A stretch of 64,000 nt of DNA, taken from Megalobrama amblycephala (taxonomy: Eukaryota > Chordata > Actinopteri > Cypriniformes > Xenocyprididae). Every line of letters begins with the position of its first letter. Positions within the stretch are counted from its first letter, which is position 1. The stretch is taken from NCBI RefSeq assembly GCF_018812025.1, contig NC_063058.1, forward strand, positions 15,117,797-15,181,796. The letters are read 5' to 3'. Positions 44,581-58,040 of the stretch are shown here, one piece after another. The translations under genes and the position numbers were made by a program. Under the pieces are notes generated by a model. That model had not been told where the DNA came from and searched no databases. It worked only from the letters and a program-made list of their open reading frames with translations.

Positions 44581-46327
44581 CAAGACTTGAATTTGGAGGT
44601 TTGCCTGATAAAAAAGGCTGTTCATGACACATTTCTCGTGGCCTAGATAAAATAAAAGTCTGTAAATGTTTTTACCTCCCTTCCATCCCTCCTCATTTAT
44701 GAAATGCCAACATCAAAGCATTCAATTAACAGTACACTGACAGCTGTTTCGGTAAGTAAAGAGGCTATTTTTCAAGAATTAAATTATATATTAAGGTGGC
44801 CAGGGCAATTCCTAGCGCTCGCTTTCTTGCCGAAACCACGGCTGCTTTATGATTTATTAAAAACGCATAACCTGAGGTCCCATTAACATTTCAGAAAGTG
44901 AGCTATTTTCTCCACTCCTTTAATGTACCTTTTAATTCACCGCATTTATCCATGGGAGTACCAGGTGCTGCCGGAGATCAGGCACATCATAACGTTCACA
45001 CATCCGCCGACAATATGAGACCAGGCTGCTAGAAATGTGTCAGGATTGTTGGATATTCCTCTTGGGCATGTATTCTGCAATCTCCTTTGGGTACATAAAA
45101 AGTGTTTCGGGTTAGCCCTGATTCAGTCAAGCTAAAATGAAAACCAAAGTTGCATGTCTGCACAAGGATAATAGTATTGACACATTTTCTTTTCTATGTG
45201 ATTTTAGCTCATTGCCATTTCTTAGCATTAATCTAGCATGGAGAATAGACTTTAATTGAATGGAGTCTACTGGGGCGCTTAAGTTGCACTGTGATTTTGG
45301 ATTGATTTAGGCCCTTGTGCTGCTAAATCTATGCTTTTGTGTTATAAACAGCATGCTTTACCCACATGAAATCTATAGGCTTTCTCAATGGGCTGAGAAT
45401 GAAACATGGGTAGGTTGTCGACTAAAGCAAACGAATCAAAAACACTTGAATTACGAATAAGATTTCAATGGATTAGCTCAATAACTTGAATCTCTGTGCA
45501 GAACAGGTCTTGTTTGGTGTACGTTTCAAACTTACAAGTGCCATGACCTACTGCTGTATTGATTGTCTTCCCATACAACAAGTGAATATTAATTAAAGAT
45601 GTAACACAGAACCTCATAATTATGTTTGACTCAATCAAGTGGTCACTTAGTTTCTCTAATGAGGGATGCAATGGCATTATCACAGTGTATTGATCAAACA
45701 GTGGTCTCACCAATAATGCAGGCTCTGGTTTCATCTCCAGACGGCTCATCGTCTTCTCCATTTATTGTTACTTCACGTCAGGATTGAGTCCAACACCTAA
45801 ATGGGGAGTATAACTGTGGCCACTTATTCGGTGCTGTTGTGTTGCTAGGCTTTCTTGTGTTTCACAAGTGAGAGCATCTTCCCCTTATCAGAAGCGACGG
45901 GAAAGAGAGATGCTGGAGTTCCCCAGGGGAAGACAGCAGGCTCGTCTGAGTGCCATGATCAATATGGGCCCTCCTCGCTTTTATATCAGGAAAATAATAC
46001 AGCGGCACCATAATGCATCTGGTTATGGCCCCCCCGGCATACGCTTAGGGAGGCTGCTGTTTCTCATCCACTATAAAGCAGTCCCTTCTCAGCATGTCCC
46101 CCGAGGGCTCATGGCACATGGTATCAACGGGAAAACAAAGCACTGTTAGCGATGGTGCAATCAAACCTAAACTATGGATTTCTACCACCTAAGGTGGGTG
46201 GGACATTTAACTTACATAATGTCACACTGAGGTAGTGTGCTTGCTTACATGTAAATTTACGCAAAGAAATGAGCCTGTAAATTAGTATTTTTTACTTGAT
46301 TTCCAGTAAAAAAAAATAAAAAATACA
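44581..46327. other. Unique flank, candidate conserved noncoding stretch at 45850-46160
   Basis: 45850-46160 is compositionally balanced, non-repetitive and open for 93 codons (45868-46149), but the translation resembles no protein family. I read it as noncoding. Other parts are unremarkable. Confidence 0.3.
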
Positions 46328-47297
46328 GTAGGATAGTTCACCCAAAAAGGACATTTCTGTCATTATTTACTCCCCCTAATTTTGTTCAAAACCCATATGA
46401 TATTTTTTTCCTTCTGCGTAGCACAATAGAAGATATTTTGAAGAATGTTTCAACTGCTTTTGCCCATACAATTACAGCTTTATACAATACAAAACAGCTT
46501 TGGACCCCATTGGCATTCATTCACTGTAAACCCTAATGCTCAAAATAATTAAATGGTTTGAGTAGGACAAACTTAAATTAAACAAATGAGTTCAGTCAAA
46601 TTAACTTTTATGAGTATTTAGAACTTTCTTTTTCTTTCAAGTTCACAGAACTGATATATTTTAAGTAAACTGTTTCACTGTTTTGAGTTTTATGAACGTA
46701 TTTCTTTTAATTTAGATAAAGTTTAACTGAAACTGGCCTGGGATTTCTATTTCCCAGGATGCTTTGCCCATAGCACTCAAAAGGGAGAGTAAATGCTAAA
46801 ATTAAGTGTTATATAATGTTTTTTGGTGCAAGATTAATGTTAAGTGGAAATTTAGTAGTGATTACTGTTTTGTTATGCTAATTCAGAAGAGTTTCTGATA
46901 ATGTGGGTTTTTGGAGAGTTACCATCACGGTGACAAGCGGTGCATGCAGCTTTGTTTGAGAGCAAGTATGTTAAACATTTTTTATTGCTGTACCCGTTCA
47001 GTTAGTGCTACCATGTTATGTTAGCAAATTAGCATTTTATGATTAATAATTAATCAATTATTTATTAATTAATAAATTAGCTTGTTATAGCTAGCTAAGT
47101 TTACACTACTAAAAATGTTTATATTACTGATTACCTCAATTTTTTTGAGTTTTGCCAACTTATTCGGGTTTGCAGTGTTGCACGAAGAAACATTTTTCAA
47201 AATATTTTCTTTTGTTTTCCACAGAAGTCATTTAGAATTTAAAAGACATGATGGGAAGTAAATGATGACACAATGTTGATTGGGTGAACTATCCCTT
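46328..47297. mobile_element. TTAAAGGG-type MITE, split by insertion
   Basis: Left end GGATAGTTCACCCAAAAAGG, right end GGAAGTAAATGATGACAC...GGGTGAACTATCCCTT. The interior is interrupted by the element at 46522-47177. Confidence 0.7.
46522..47177. mobile_element. Nested element with CACTGTAAACCC ends
   Basis: Left end CACTGTAAACCC and right end GGGTTTGCAGTG are complementary with one mismatch. Subterminal ACTCAAA/TTTGAGT-type words follow on both sides. About 656 bp, no coding capacity. Confidence 0.65.
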
Positions 47298-47315
47298 GTT
47301 TTCAGGAATTGTATA

Positions 47316-48054
47316 AAGGCCCCGATATACTTCAAACAAAGTTCTTTTTCGTTCTTTGTTTAGGAGAAAAACGAAGTTCGAAATGCGTGACTAGCGATAT
47401 ACTGTAATCGAACATCTGACGCCACCCACACTGCTGAGAGCGACGGTTAGATGAATATGTAAATACGTGCTGTACACTTTCTTCTCAGTAATAAAAAAGA
47501 ATAAAGAATAAAGAAAACTGCAAGCATTTTTATAGAAAGCATAAGAAAAGCGTCTGATCATAACAACGTTGGTGCATGAGCTCTGCAAATTAGCACTCCA
47601 GTCACGTCACGTTTATTTATATAGCACTTTATTCAATAGATTGCTTAAAAGCAAGCAGCTTTACAGTATCAAACATGAAAAACAGTGTCAGTGCCTCATT
47701 TCATCAGAAGCACAACTTCATTTTGTACTATAAAGCGGCTATCCAGTGTGTTCATATTTTTACCCGTGGAGATCTTACTTCAACAAACTCTACAGACGAA
47801 ATGAGTCAGAGAACAGTTCCACGCGAATGAAGGCGAAGCCTCGGCGCACACCTCCTATTACGTTATCGTCACGGACCAATGGTAGTACGAAGGTGTTTTG
47901 CAGCTGGAGCGAACTTTTCCTGAGAGTTCGCTTTGGCAAGCCGTTTTGAACACCCAAAAAGAACACAAAACAAACTTTGTTTTTGCCTGATTTTGTTCGA
48001 AATGATATCACATCAGTTCGTTCTTCGATTTTATTTGAAGTATATCGGGGCCTT
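47316..48054. mobile_element. MITE with AAGGCCCCGATATACTTCAAA ends
   Basis: Left end AAGGCCCCGATATACTTCAA at 47316. The right end at 48035-48054 is its exact complement over at least 20 bp. Subterminal GTTCGTTCTTCG/CGTTCTTTG motifs are also inverted. Within it, 47605-47695 (TTTATTTATATAGCACTTTA...AGCAGCTTTACAGTATCAAAC) resembles another common fish repeat, probably a secondary insertion. Confidence 0.85.
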
Positions 48055-48547
48055 AAGTTTATTTTGCTTCAAATGTAGAAACAAGTGAAAAAAATCTGTT
48101 GTGCAGTAAAATAAAATTCACTTACATTTAAGATATAATCCAGGAAAAGTAGCCTCAAGTGTTGCATACTCTAATGTTTAGTTAAAATAATGTGTTCATT
48201 ACATTAATAAGATAGAATGAAAGAGGTTGACAAGAACAATAAAAAGGAAAAGTAAGCTCAAGTACAAGTCGTCTTTACAGACATAACATTAACATCTTAC
48301 GCAATTTTGCTTCTCAATTAAATTTTTGTTTTAATGATTTTCAGATATTGTAACAAAAGATAAATATATTTTTGAGTAAATATCTAGAATAAGTGTGTTA
48401 ATGTCACCAAACAGAATTGAAAAAATGAAAAACAAAACTCGCCTACTGGTTGAGACAAACAGATAGCCACACCCCCAACTCATGCTATTGGATGAGCCAG
48501 TGTTGCTTGTTGCTGGTCGGGATTCTCAAACATACAGAATAATGTTT
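48055..48547. other. AT-rich spacer, nothing recognised
   Basis: Separates two complete MITEs. No feature seen. Confidence 0.4.
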
Positions 48548-48929
48548 AAAGGCAGGAACACACCAAGCCGACAGACGGCCTTCGGGCAGTTTTTGTTCGT
48601 CGGCAGCCTAAGTTTTCTCAGTGTGTTCCGCACCGTCGGCTGAAGTTGGTCTTCGTCGGCTTTTTTTCGGCCGATTCGACATGTTGAATAGCTTGTCGGT
48701 CCATCTGATCATTCCGATTGGCTGTTCAGCTACTGCCACCTGCTGGTTCGGAAAGGCATTTCATCTTACGCAGGCGCAGAACGGACGTGCTACTTGGCCG
48801 TCGGCTGTCGAGCATCGGTTTGGTGTGTCAGGCCAACTTTGGACAAAGAAGCTGCCATCGTGAGCCAACCCCGCAGTCTGCTTTCGTCGCCACTAGTTCG
48901 TCGCCGTCGGCTTGGTGTGTTCTGGCCTT
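48548..48929. mobile_element. Short MITE with AAGGCMRGAACACACCAAGCCGAC ends
   Basis: Left AAGGCAGGAACACACCAAGC and complement of right AAGGCCAGAACACACCAAGC. The 382-bp body is full of GTCGGC/CGTCGGCT words (at least eight), so it is locally CpG-rich relative to its AT-rich flanks. Confidence 0.8.
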
Positions 48930-51059
48930 AAGAGTCACAATATTTACACTTTTGGGGGAATTTACTCACAAATTACTTAATGTGATCTTCCATGTTGACT
49001 TGGTATTCAAAAAAGCTATTTTGCTAGCTTCCACCTTAGTTGCTAGATTTGACATTTTTAGATGATTATGGATTACAGTATGTTTAGCCACAATATATTT
49101 CATGGAGGAACAGGATGGCATCTCAAGAATATAAGTGCAATCTTTGAATGTCAAGGAGGTCTTGAAGAAAAAGTATGATATAAGACGCAAACCACACTTC
49201 ACTCTATTAATTTACATTCCCGGAGGCCACTTCAAACGGCATAAATCTAATAACAGGTTCTAGTGAGGTGCATCATGGGTAATATATAAACTCCACTTTA
49301 TGGCCCAGAAGGGCAGGAGAGGGATCTGATGAAATATAGATAGAGAGAGTAAACTCAAAGCTCAGCCACATAATGTAGCAGGAAAACATGGTCGATAGCA
49401 GATTTGAAATTTGATTAAAATGTGCATACAATGATAAACTCCTACTCCCAAAATACGTTTACTTTTCATTTCTCATCTGCAAGGCTGGTTAAGCTTGCTC
49501 ACTTGTCCACACACAGCACGTCTGCAAGACTGTATCCTATACAGCAACAAAAAGAATGGAAAATGACTATTCTGGAAGTCCCACAATGTCTATATGCTAG
49601 CTTTGCCAAACTAGCAGCTTGCCTGAAACAGCCCTGAAGATTGAAAACTGGTGGCTTCAGAGCAGAACCCTCATCTCAGATCTCTGCTTTTGATCTGGAT
49701 GTCTCTTGATATGTCACAAGTGCGTGTTGGCTTCAGTCCGATATGACCTCATCAGACAGCAGAGCCCTCTCTTCTCCTCCAGTCCTATTAGTTGATATGG
49801 TTGGAGAAGTTCCTCGGTAGTTATTTTTCCGAGGAGCCCTTGTTGCCGTGTGCGGTTTCGTTGCCGGAATGGACGGTGAACCAGGCGAGAGAGTGAGATG
49901 ATGTAAGAAAAACTCTTAAGAGGTCAGCCTGGGTGGCCTCAATACCCTGAGTATCGACAACCCAACGAAATGACGGCGCCAGCTTGTTAAACTCATGTCC
50001 GTTGGCGAAGAGAACAGGGCCGCGTTTTATTCCCGAGAGGACACTTGCTGTTTCAACCTCTCTACATTGTTAATCTTTATTGATCTTCCGTTAGAGACAT
50101 TTGCACTAGGTACAACGTGGATTCATATTACTCTAATTCTGTTTGTATGTTTTAGCGGGAACGAACAGGTGTGGAGGACTCATTCCTCGCATGTTTGGCT
50201 AGCCTCCAGCAATATGATACGCCTTCAAGCAGAAACAAATCTACAAAGTGAGAGCTATTTGCAGATGCTGATGATCCAAATAGCAAGTATCTGACATTTT
50301 CCCATAAAGAAACTGATCTTCTTAATCCTTGCCTGTATTAGCTTGCTGTTTACTCTCCTTGAGCTGTTGATGCCTCACACCTGAGTACACCAATCTTTAA
50401 TTAAGACTCTCAGCAAGACTTCCACTCTGTTCTCCCAAGACTCCCGTTCCCATGAACTTCCTAATGTTACATTAACTTTATGCTGCCCCGAAGTCCATTT
50501 AATATCAGACATTAGAACTTGCAATATTTGGGGGAAATGCAATATTTGGATTATTAATACTAAAAATAGTAACTCTCAACATGCATGCATGTGAAAAATA
50601 TTTTGTAGGACAGTTCATAGAAAGGGGAAAACTGTGAATCGCACCCCAGGAGGTCTTTTGTGGGAGCTGAAAGTGGTGGAAAAAAAACTGATCTTCTTGC
50701 TTGCTTCAACAAATCCTCAACTCACCTCACCACACTCACACATGAGAAATGTTTCATGAGTTTTTACTGAAGCTTTCAGCCAAGGACATGGATTGAATGT
50801 AAACCTCCCTGTTCCTGCAGGGTCTCCAAGAGAGACAGTAAGAGATTATTCATTCCAACATATTGGACGGAGCCTCACATCACTCATGTATAAGTGACTT
50901 TAAATAATGAAAAAATAATAATAATAAAATAAAACTGTGATTGGTCTTCTGTTAATTCGCTTGCTTCATATTCAGGTCATTCATTTGTCTGTTCTTCCAT
51001 TCATACAATAACAGACAAATGATTTCTCAAAGTGACCATTCACGTTTCTTTATTCCTTT
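48930..51059. other. Unique flank, nothing recognised
   Basis: No gene or delimitable repeat. 49660-49990 and 50040-50300 are balanced and non-repetitive; the 99-codon frame at 49995-50294 has no family resemblance. Confidence 0.35.
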
Positions 51060-53095
51060 CATCATTCTTTTTTCTTTAATTTGTGTTCTTTCTTCCTTCC
51101 CTCCTTCGTTAATTCATCCATCCTTCCTCCCTGTGTTCTCTCCTTCTTATGTTCTTTTTTCTTCTTTGTTTCCTCTTCTTCTATTTTTCTTTCCTTCCTT
51201 TTTGTTCTTCCTACATTATTTTATTTTTCATTGTTTTTCCTTCCTTTTTTCCATCTTCTGTGCTTTCTTTCTCAATTCCTTCCTTCCTTCCTGTTTCCTT
51301 TACTTCCTTCCTTCCATAATTCTTTTCTTCCTTCCTTCTATACTTTGTAATCATCCTTCCTTTCTTTCTTTTTCATTATCCCTTCCTGTTTTTTACTTCC
51401 TTACTTCCTTTGTGTCCTTCCTTCCTTCCTTCCTGTTTCCTTTACTTCCTTCCTTCCATAATTCTTTTCTTCCTTCCTTCTATACTTAGGTAATCATCCT
51501 TCCTTTCTTTCTTTTTCATTATCCCTTCCTGTTTTTTACTTCCTTACTTTCTTTGTGTTCTTCCTTCCTTCCTTCCTGTTTCCTTTACTTCCTTCCTTCC
51601 ATAATTCTTTTCTTCCTTCCTTCTATACTTTGTAATCATCCTTCCTTTCTTTCTTTTTCATTATCCCTTCCTGTTTTTTACTTCCTTACTTCCTTTGTGT
51701 CCTTCCTTCCTTCCTTCCTGTTTCCTTTACTTCCTTCCTTCCATAATTCTTTTCTTCCTTCCTTCTATACTTTGTAATCATCCTTCCTTTCTTTCTTTTT
51801 CATTATCCCTTCCTGTTTTTTACTTCCTTTGTGTCCTTCCTTCCTTCCTTCCTTCCTGTTTCCTTTACTTCCTTCCTTCCATAATTCTTTTCTTCCTTCC
51901 TTCTATAATTCTTTTCTTCCTTCCTTCTATAATTCTTTTCTTCCTTCCTTCTATACTTTGTAATCATCCTTCCTTTCTTTCTTTTTCATTATCCCTTCCT
52001 GTTTTTTACTTCCTTACTTCCTTTGTGCCCTTCCTTCCTTCCTGTTTCTTTTACTTCCTTCCTTCCATAATTCTTTTCTTCCTTCCTTCTATACGTTGGC
52101 TGCGTTCCAGTTCGGTTTTTAAAAGCCCTTCCCTCGCTAACTTCACTCGGTCTCGTTGACTCGGATGTACGTCATTGCTTACGTTGCACGAGTGCCCACT
52201 TCTGGCGAAACCCTTGCAATGGGCTGAACTGGAACGTCCTAAGCCCTTGATCACTTGAATCCGCAAAGGAGCTGATTTATTATTTATTTTGTCCCCTTAC
52301 AAATTTGTTTAATACAGCATTCTGTATGTATATATGTGTGTTTTAAATGTTTTAAAAAATAATTAATATATCATAGAATTGTTTGTGGTAGGGTAAATTA
52401 AACGCGATATGCGCTGACGTCATAATCGTGTTTCATTGTGGGTTATGGAGCTGCCTGAAGTGTACATGTGAAGTAGACTCGCTCCCTCGGCTAAAATCGA
52501 GGGAGCAAGGGTCTGTCCATATAAACTTCCCTCGTCCACTTCACGAAGTGGAACGCACTTCAAAATGACGGCAGGGATTCCCCCGAGGGGAAGTGTGTAG
52601 GGAAGTTCGCGAGTGCGTGTCTAAAACTGGAGTGGAACGCAGCCCTTGTAATCATCCTTCCTTTCTTTCTTTTTCATTATCCCTTCCTGTTTTTTACTTC
52701 CTTACTTCCTCTGTGCCCTTCCTTCCTTCCTGTTTCCTTTACTTCCTTCCTTCCATAATTCTTTTCTTCCTTCCTTCTATACTTTGTAATCATCCTTCCT
52801 TTCTTTCTTTTTCATTATCCCTTCCTGTTTTTTACTTCCTTACTTCCTTTGTGCCCTTCCTTCCTTCCTTCCTGTTTCTTTTACTTCCTTCCTTCCATAA
52901 TTCTTTTCTTCCTTCCTTCTATACTTTGTAATCATCCTTCCTTTCTTTCTTTTTCATTATCCCTTCCTGTTTTTTACTTCCTTACTTCCTTTGTGTTCTT
53001 CCTTCCTTCCTTCCTTTCCTTCCTGTATACCTTCTTCCTTCCTGTTTTTTACTTCCTTACTTCCTCAGTATTATTCCTTTCTTCTTTCTTGTCAA
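51060..53095. repeat. TTCC-rich higher-order tandem array, unit about 142 bp
   Basis: A pyrimidine-rich strand made of CTTCCTTCC words organised into a longer unit: ...TTCCTTTACTTCCTTCCTTCC, ATAATTCTTTTCTTCC, TATACTTTGTAATCATCC, TTTCATTATCCCTTCCTG, TTTTTTACTTCCTTACTTCC... The landmark GTAATCATCC recurs near 51345, 51492, 51633, 51775, 51960, 52650, 52787 and 52929, mostly 141-147 bp apart. One unit has a local triplication of ATAATTCTTTTCTTCC (51870-51950). The S/F/L-rich open frames here are by-products. Confidence 0.95.
52098..52645. mobile_element. MITE with GGCTGCGTTCCA ends, inserted in the TTCC array
   Basis: The left end GGCTGCGTTCCAGTTCGGTTTT and the complement of the right end GGGCTGCGTTCCACTCCAGTTTT form the inverted repeat. 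The array is broken after TATAC and resumes at TTGTAATCATCC, so one repeat unit was split by the insertion. Confidence 0.8.
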
Positions 53096-55265
53096 TGCGA
53101 TGAGTACCAGCCACATGTAAATAACATTTACACGTAAGTGCTCAACAAATGCAATTAAAACACCGGTAGATAACACAAATGTGCTACTCTCGGTTTTTAT
53201 CTTTATACTATAGCTATGCAAAAAAAGACTAGAATTATTACAGCCTAGGTTTTTGTAGCACCTTAGAACATTATGATAACAATTCACCGTTAATGGGATT
53301 TTGAACATTATCACTTGCTTTTAGAAACAATAATTCTATTTAAGATGATATGGCCAACATGGAAGAATGATGCTTTCTTAAAAGGTATATATGCTTATTA
53401 GCACAATATACTCAAGGTAAAGGATGACTTTGAGGTTACATAAAAATCATTAATGCATGCAGAAGGACACCCATGCTGCGCTCTAAGCAAAGAACAAAGC
53501 AACAAACCTCTTCCACGCTCACAATGAGTCTCTAGAAATCAAAGTGGGGGCATCTCCTGAATCTACAAAAGTGGACTAAGAGGTTTCTTGAGAGGAACTT
53601 GAAATTCGGTGAAAAGAAATAAAACCTCACTTATGCAATAGTTCAGTGATAATCTTTCAATAGAAAAAACATTTTTAAGAAATTCAGCAATTGCAGTGTA
53701 ATTTTTTAATGAATGTTTTATTGCTTGTTCAGATTAATTCAGTTTAATTTCCCCATGTTTCTAGTGTTTTATTTCTTTCCTTTTTCCCCCACCGCCTGGA
53801 GTGCACAGATTGTGGATGAGAGTGTAGCTGTCACTTCGTCTGACCTTTTTACAGACCTCAAATTTCCTTTGTAATTGTTTTCTTTTATTTTCGCAACAGA
53901 CCGTGTAGCCAACATTTTGCCCATGTTTTAAGTCAGAGTTAACAGCTTTTGACATTTGCCTTTGATTACATAATGGCAAGTTCAAGGTAATAGAGTTTAA
54001 AAAAAAAAAAACATTTAAAAGTCAAGACTTGCCACCTGTTGTGCCAAGTTGGTGAATACTTTATGGAGAAAAATCTAATGGATCCCATTAGGCTGTGCTG
54101 TCAGTTTAAAAGAAACATATGTAATGAATGTTTTCATTACATTACAAACCTCTCCGCAAAAAAATAAAATAAAATAAAATTTCTTTTTTTTTTTTTTTTA
54201 AATAAAATGCAATAATATGAATTGGCTACTAATAATAACTAATAAAAAACTAATAATTATCAATAAAATGCTGCATTTTTTATGTCTAATGCCTTGATTT
54301 AACTTTCTGTCATTCAGACAATTTTAACCGACACAGTGAGGGTAATTAAAGTTTGTGTTATTTCAGATGGTAAGTCGGGCCCGGCCAACAGAGAGACTTC
54401 AAATGATCACACATGGCAATTAACTAGATATCTGAAACTGTAGATACCTGGCATGCTGTTATTTCCTTCTCCTAATTCAAAGCAGACAAAGGCACAGGCA
54501 TATCAACTTTACGTCTGAACATTCCTCATTACCGCTTCATTTTTCTACAGTCGATATTTCGTGAAACAACTGTGAAATGACTTTGTGTCTTTCATGCATG
54601 TGGTAGAAGCAAAAGCAGGCTTTGCTTATCAAAGTGAGTCAAGTCAGGAGACTTCATCTAATTCTGCTTCATTGCATCTGAAGTTGTCCAGACAAATGCA
54701 ATTCACAGCTAAACCAAGTCAAGCATTGGCTTCAACAGTGTGTCACACACATGCACACACGCTGACAGTACCGGTGCGGTAATCGGAGTGCAATGTCGAA
54801 CATTTGATCCATCTCAGGCCTGGCCGAGCAGCTGGTGTGTGGCTATGGGCACATCTAAGCTGTCAGACTTATCAGAAAGGGTGGTACATTGGGGATGGAG
54901 ACACTGATAAGGCATCAATTATGCATGGAAATAGGTACTCTACATCGCTCTCAGGGTTGTCTTCGCCTTTCTTTTCTAACCATTTTTATCCAGGAGCACT
55001 CCGAATGCATGACTGCTGGACGCGTTATTCATCTCATAACCTTTTTTTCTCACAGGCGCGCTCACTTTTCCATTTGTGACCATCACATCTTGGTCATAAT
55101 TTTCTAGTTGGAAGCCCAGATAAGGCTCTGAAAGTTTTATGAGGACAAATAAGATCCTCATCTCATCTAAGGGCCGGTGTCATGATGTCATCGGCGACTG
55201 CATACGAGAAGACCTCAGATGAAAATCTGATACCTCAAAAGTGAGACTTTTTATGGTGGGGAGAA
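53096..55265. other. Unique flank, nothing recognised
   Basis: Includes simple A/T runs (54001, 54165-54205) and a balanced stretch at 54300-54790. No exon or RNA gene supported. Confidence 0.35.
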
Positions 55266-55266
55266 A

Positions 55267-55293
<27 letters not shown>
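55266..55293. repeat. (GA)n microsatellite
   Basis: About 14 GA units. Confidence 0.9.
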
Positions 55294-55297
<4 letters not shown>

Positions 55298-56214
55298 TTA
55301 CTTTGAGCCCTTAATCTTATATATCAGATGTTCTCTTATTTCTATATTTTTTCAATGGCCCTCCCTAGGGTATCAAAGTGGCCTGATATTGCTGGAACGA
55401 CAAGACCTGAAAGAGTAAGGCGTAGTAATTCCCAGATGCAATATGATCCCTATTTATTTCTCCCATTCTGTACGCCAAATGGCAAGTTTAACAGAGGTCA
55501 TCGGCCCATCGTTACTCATAACCCTTTAAGAGGCCAGTTAAAAATTCATGTCTGACTGAAAGGCTGAATCCTTTATCAATTATTGGACCTTCTGGGCTTT
55601 TCTCTCTGTATGTGTACAGATATTTACTTCTGTGGAGGTGGAAAATTGGGCCAGTGAAATTGGTTGAAGAAATTAAGCTGACAGGTAATAGAGTGACAGT
55701 CAAAAAAAAAAAAAAAAAAATTTCTCCCTGAGGAACCCAACCCACAGGTGCAGCGTCTATCATCTTGCTTTTCAATGTCTGCCACTGCAGGGTATCCTCC
55801 AATAGGCAGCACTGAGAGCTTTGAAGAGGCCTAAGAAATCCTGTGCTTTTCTGGAGGGCTTACTGGCACACGTGGAATGTCAATTTAAGAGCATTTGTGC
55901 CCATTTCTGCTTGGATTAGTAGAACCCAGGGCAGCGAGTGACTGTGGGAAGAGATATTGTAATTTTGTCCTGTTTCCATTCATCACTTTTTGGGCTCTTT
56001 TGAAATCAGAACTCTAGGTTTTCTTGCAGCTTAGTTCTGGTAATGACTGTTACGGCCACGTAGGTAGAAAATCATGAATTTTAGTTTATCTGCATGTTGC
56101 TTGCACTGCTGTGGCTCAGTTTTGGGGAGTAGCTAACTAAAAGTAGCAATGCTAATAACTTAGTAACTTTCCAGTAGCTTTTTGGGTAACAAGTTACTTT
56201 TTCTTATACATTTA
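55294..56214. other. Unique flank, nothing recognised
   Basis: A long A-run at 55702-55719 is the only conspicuous feature. Confidence 0.35.
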
Positions 56215-56735
56215 CAAAAATGAAAATTCTGTCATTAATTACTCACCCTTATATCGTTCACTCGTAACACCTTCGTTCATCTTTGGAAAACAAATTAAGA
56301 TATGTTTGATAAAATACAATGGCTCAGTGAGGTCTCCATTGACAACAAGTTAATTTATACTTTCAATGTATAGAAAGATACTAAAAACATATTTAAAACA
56401 GTTTATGTGACTACAGTGGTTCAACCTTAATGTTATGAAGTGACAAGAATACTTTTTGTGTGCTAAAATAATGACTTTATTCAACAATATCTAGTGATGG
56501 GCAATTTCAAAAACACTGCTTCATGAACCTTCGAAGCTTTACGAATCTTTTGTTTCAAATCAGTGGTTCGGAGCGTGAAAGTCACGTGATTAGTAATGTC
56601 ATAAGTGTTTCGAAATTTCAATGTTTCATGTGACTTTGGCAGTTTGATACACACTCCGAACCACTGATTCGAAACAAAAGATTTGTAAATCTTTGAAGCT
56701 TCATGAAGCAGTGTTTTGAAATCGCCCATAATCAC
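56215..56735. mobile_element. MITE fragment followed by a foldback element
   Basis: 56215-56490 matches the AAATGAAAATTCTGTCATTAATTACTCACC / GGCTCAGTGAGG / TTGACAACAAG layout of the element at 60255. At 56496-56578 and 56650-56731 two arms of about 80 bp (GATGGGCAATTTCAAAAACACTGC...AATCAGTGGTTCGGAG and complement) form a strong foldback with a central spacer of about 70 bp. Confidence 0.75.
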
Positions 56736-58040
56736 TCATATCGGGAACGTTATTAAATGACCAACAGAGGACCATGTGGGAATGTTCAGTTAATGTCCCA
56801 AATATCCTCTTTGTAACGTTCTTATGTGACCATAAAATTAACCAATGGGTGTTCTATAGAAAATAATAAAGTTTGAAGTCACCATTATGGAGGTGAGTGT
56901 TTGCTTTAGATGGGCTCTTGATTCTTGATATTTTAACATTAGATTTTCTCTGGCTGCTTTAACTGTGTTTCCAAAACATGCTTGTTGTAGCAAAAATTGC
57001 AAGAGAAAGATGATCAGATGAATTTGGTTATTTAGTGATCATGATTCACTGATTTTCTCCAGAGACTAAACTCTAGTTAGTTTTAGGTAAATGTTTGTGC
57101 AGAGAGTTAAATGAATTAGTTAATTTTTATGTGGTCAATTTACATTCACTAAAATGAATCAGCGACATACTGTTGGCCTCGATCCACTGAACACTGGGAC
57201 ACTGATGACTCAATTAACTGCGACAGGATTACGAGGCTGTGCTTTAAAACGTATTTATGAGCAACATGGCCGTGTAACGTACCTATCATTTGTTTGTTTA
57301 TCATGCAGCTTCATTGAAGCAGTTAGTTCACTGACATAAACTTGCTCTCATCCTTTATTTCTGATGACATTTCTGGTAAGTGACTATAGCGAGGGCCTGA
57401 TGCTCACTGGTTTTACAATAAATTTCTAGTTTACGTGACTATTGAATGACATATAGACCAAACATGTTAAATAAATGTAGGCCATAAAGTTTAGATCCTC
57501 AATCTAACCTTTTTAAAGACATAATAGAGAAAGAAAAAGTGAATGACATGCGTTTTCTATCAATCTTGTCGCCATAGAAAAGGGTTCAGGGGCCAATTTA
57601 TCAGTTCAAAGAGATTCAACATCAGCAAATAGTGTTTAAAGCCAAGAAATATGAATACACTCCCTGCCACCTCTGATAAATCTCTGCCTAAAAATCTGTG
57701 CTGGCAACCACAGGAATGGTATATATCAAGATATGAACCCTGAGATCTGAGTGAGTTATCTATATAATACATCTTATTCTTTATTTTAACTGTGCGTCTT
57801 TATCCAAATCATATTTGCTGAGAAACAGGAGAATGCTCTAGGCTATTCAATTATTTGAAAAGGATTTTATCACTGTCACAGTGTTGCTGTCAGAAGAAAC
57901 TGCAGTCTGCTGTACTCAGCACTTCAATCATCTATGAATAAAGCGATCACTGCCAGAGCACAGGTTAGAGATGTGATGAAATCTGATGTGATGTCATAAA
58001 GAGAGTAAAACTGAGTCACTTAGAGTACTGTAACTTAGTA
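56736..58040. other. Flank with a relic of the 61.5-kb element family
   Basis: 56745-56920 (GAACGTT..., TTTGAAGTCACCATTATGGAGG) resembles subterminal motifs of the element at 61458-62895. The remainder is unremarkable. Confidence 0.35.

Noticed and set aside
51019..53103. Several long Ser/Phe/Leu-rich frames (up to 156 codons)
   Set aside because: They are translations of the TTCC-rich tandem array and repeat with its period.
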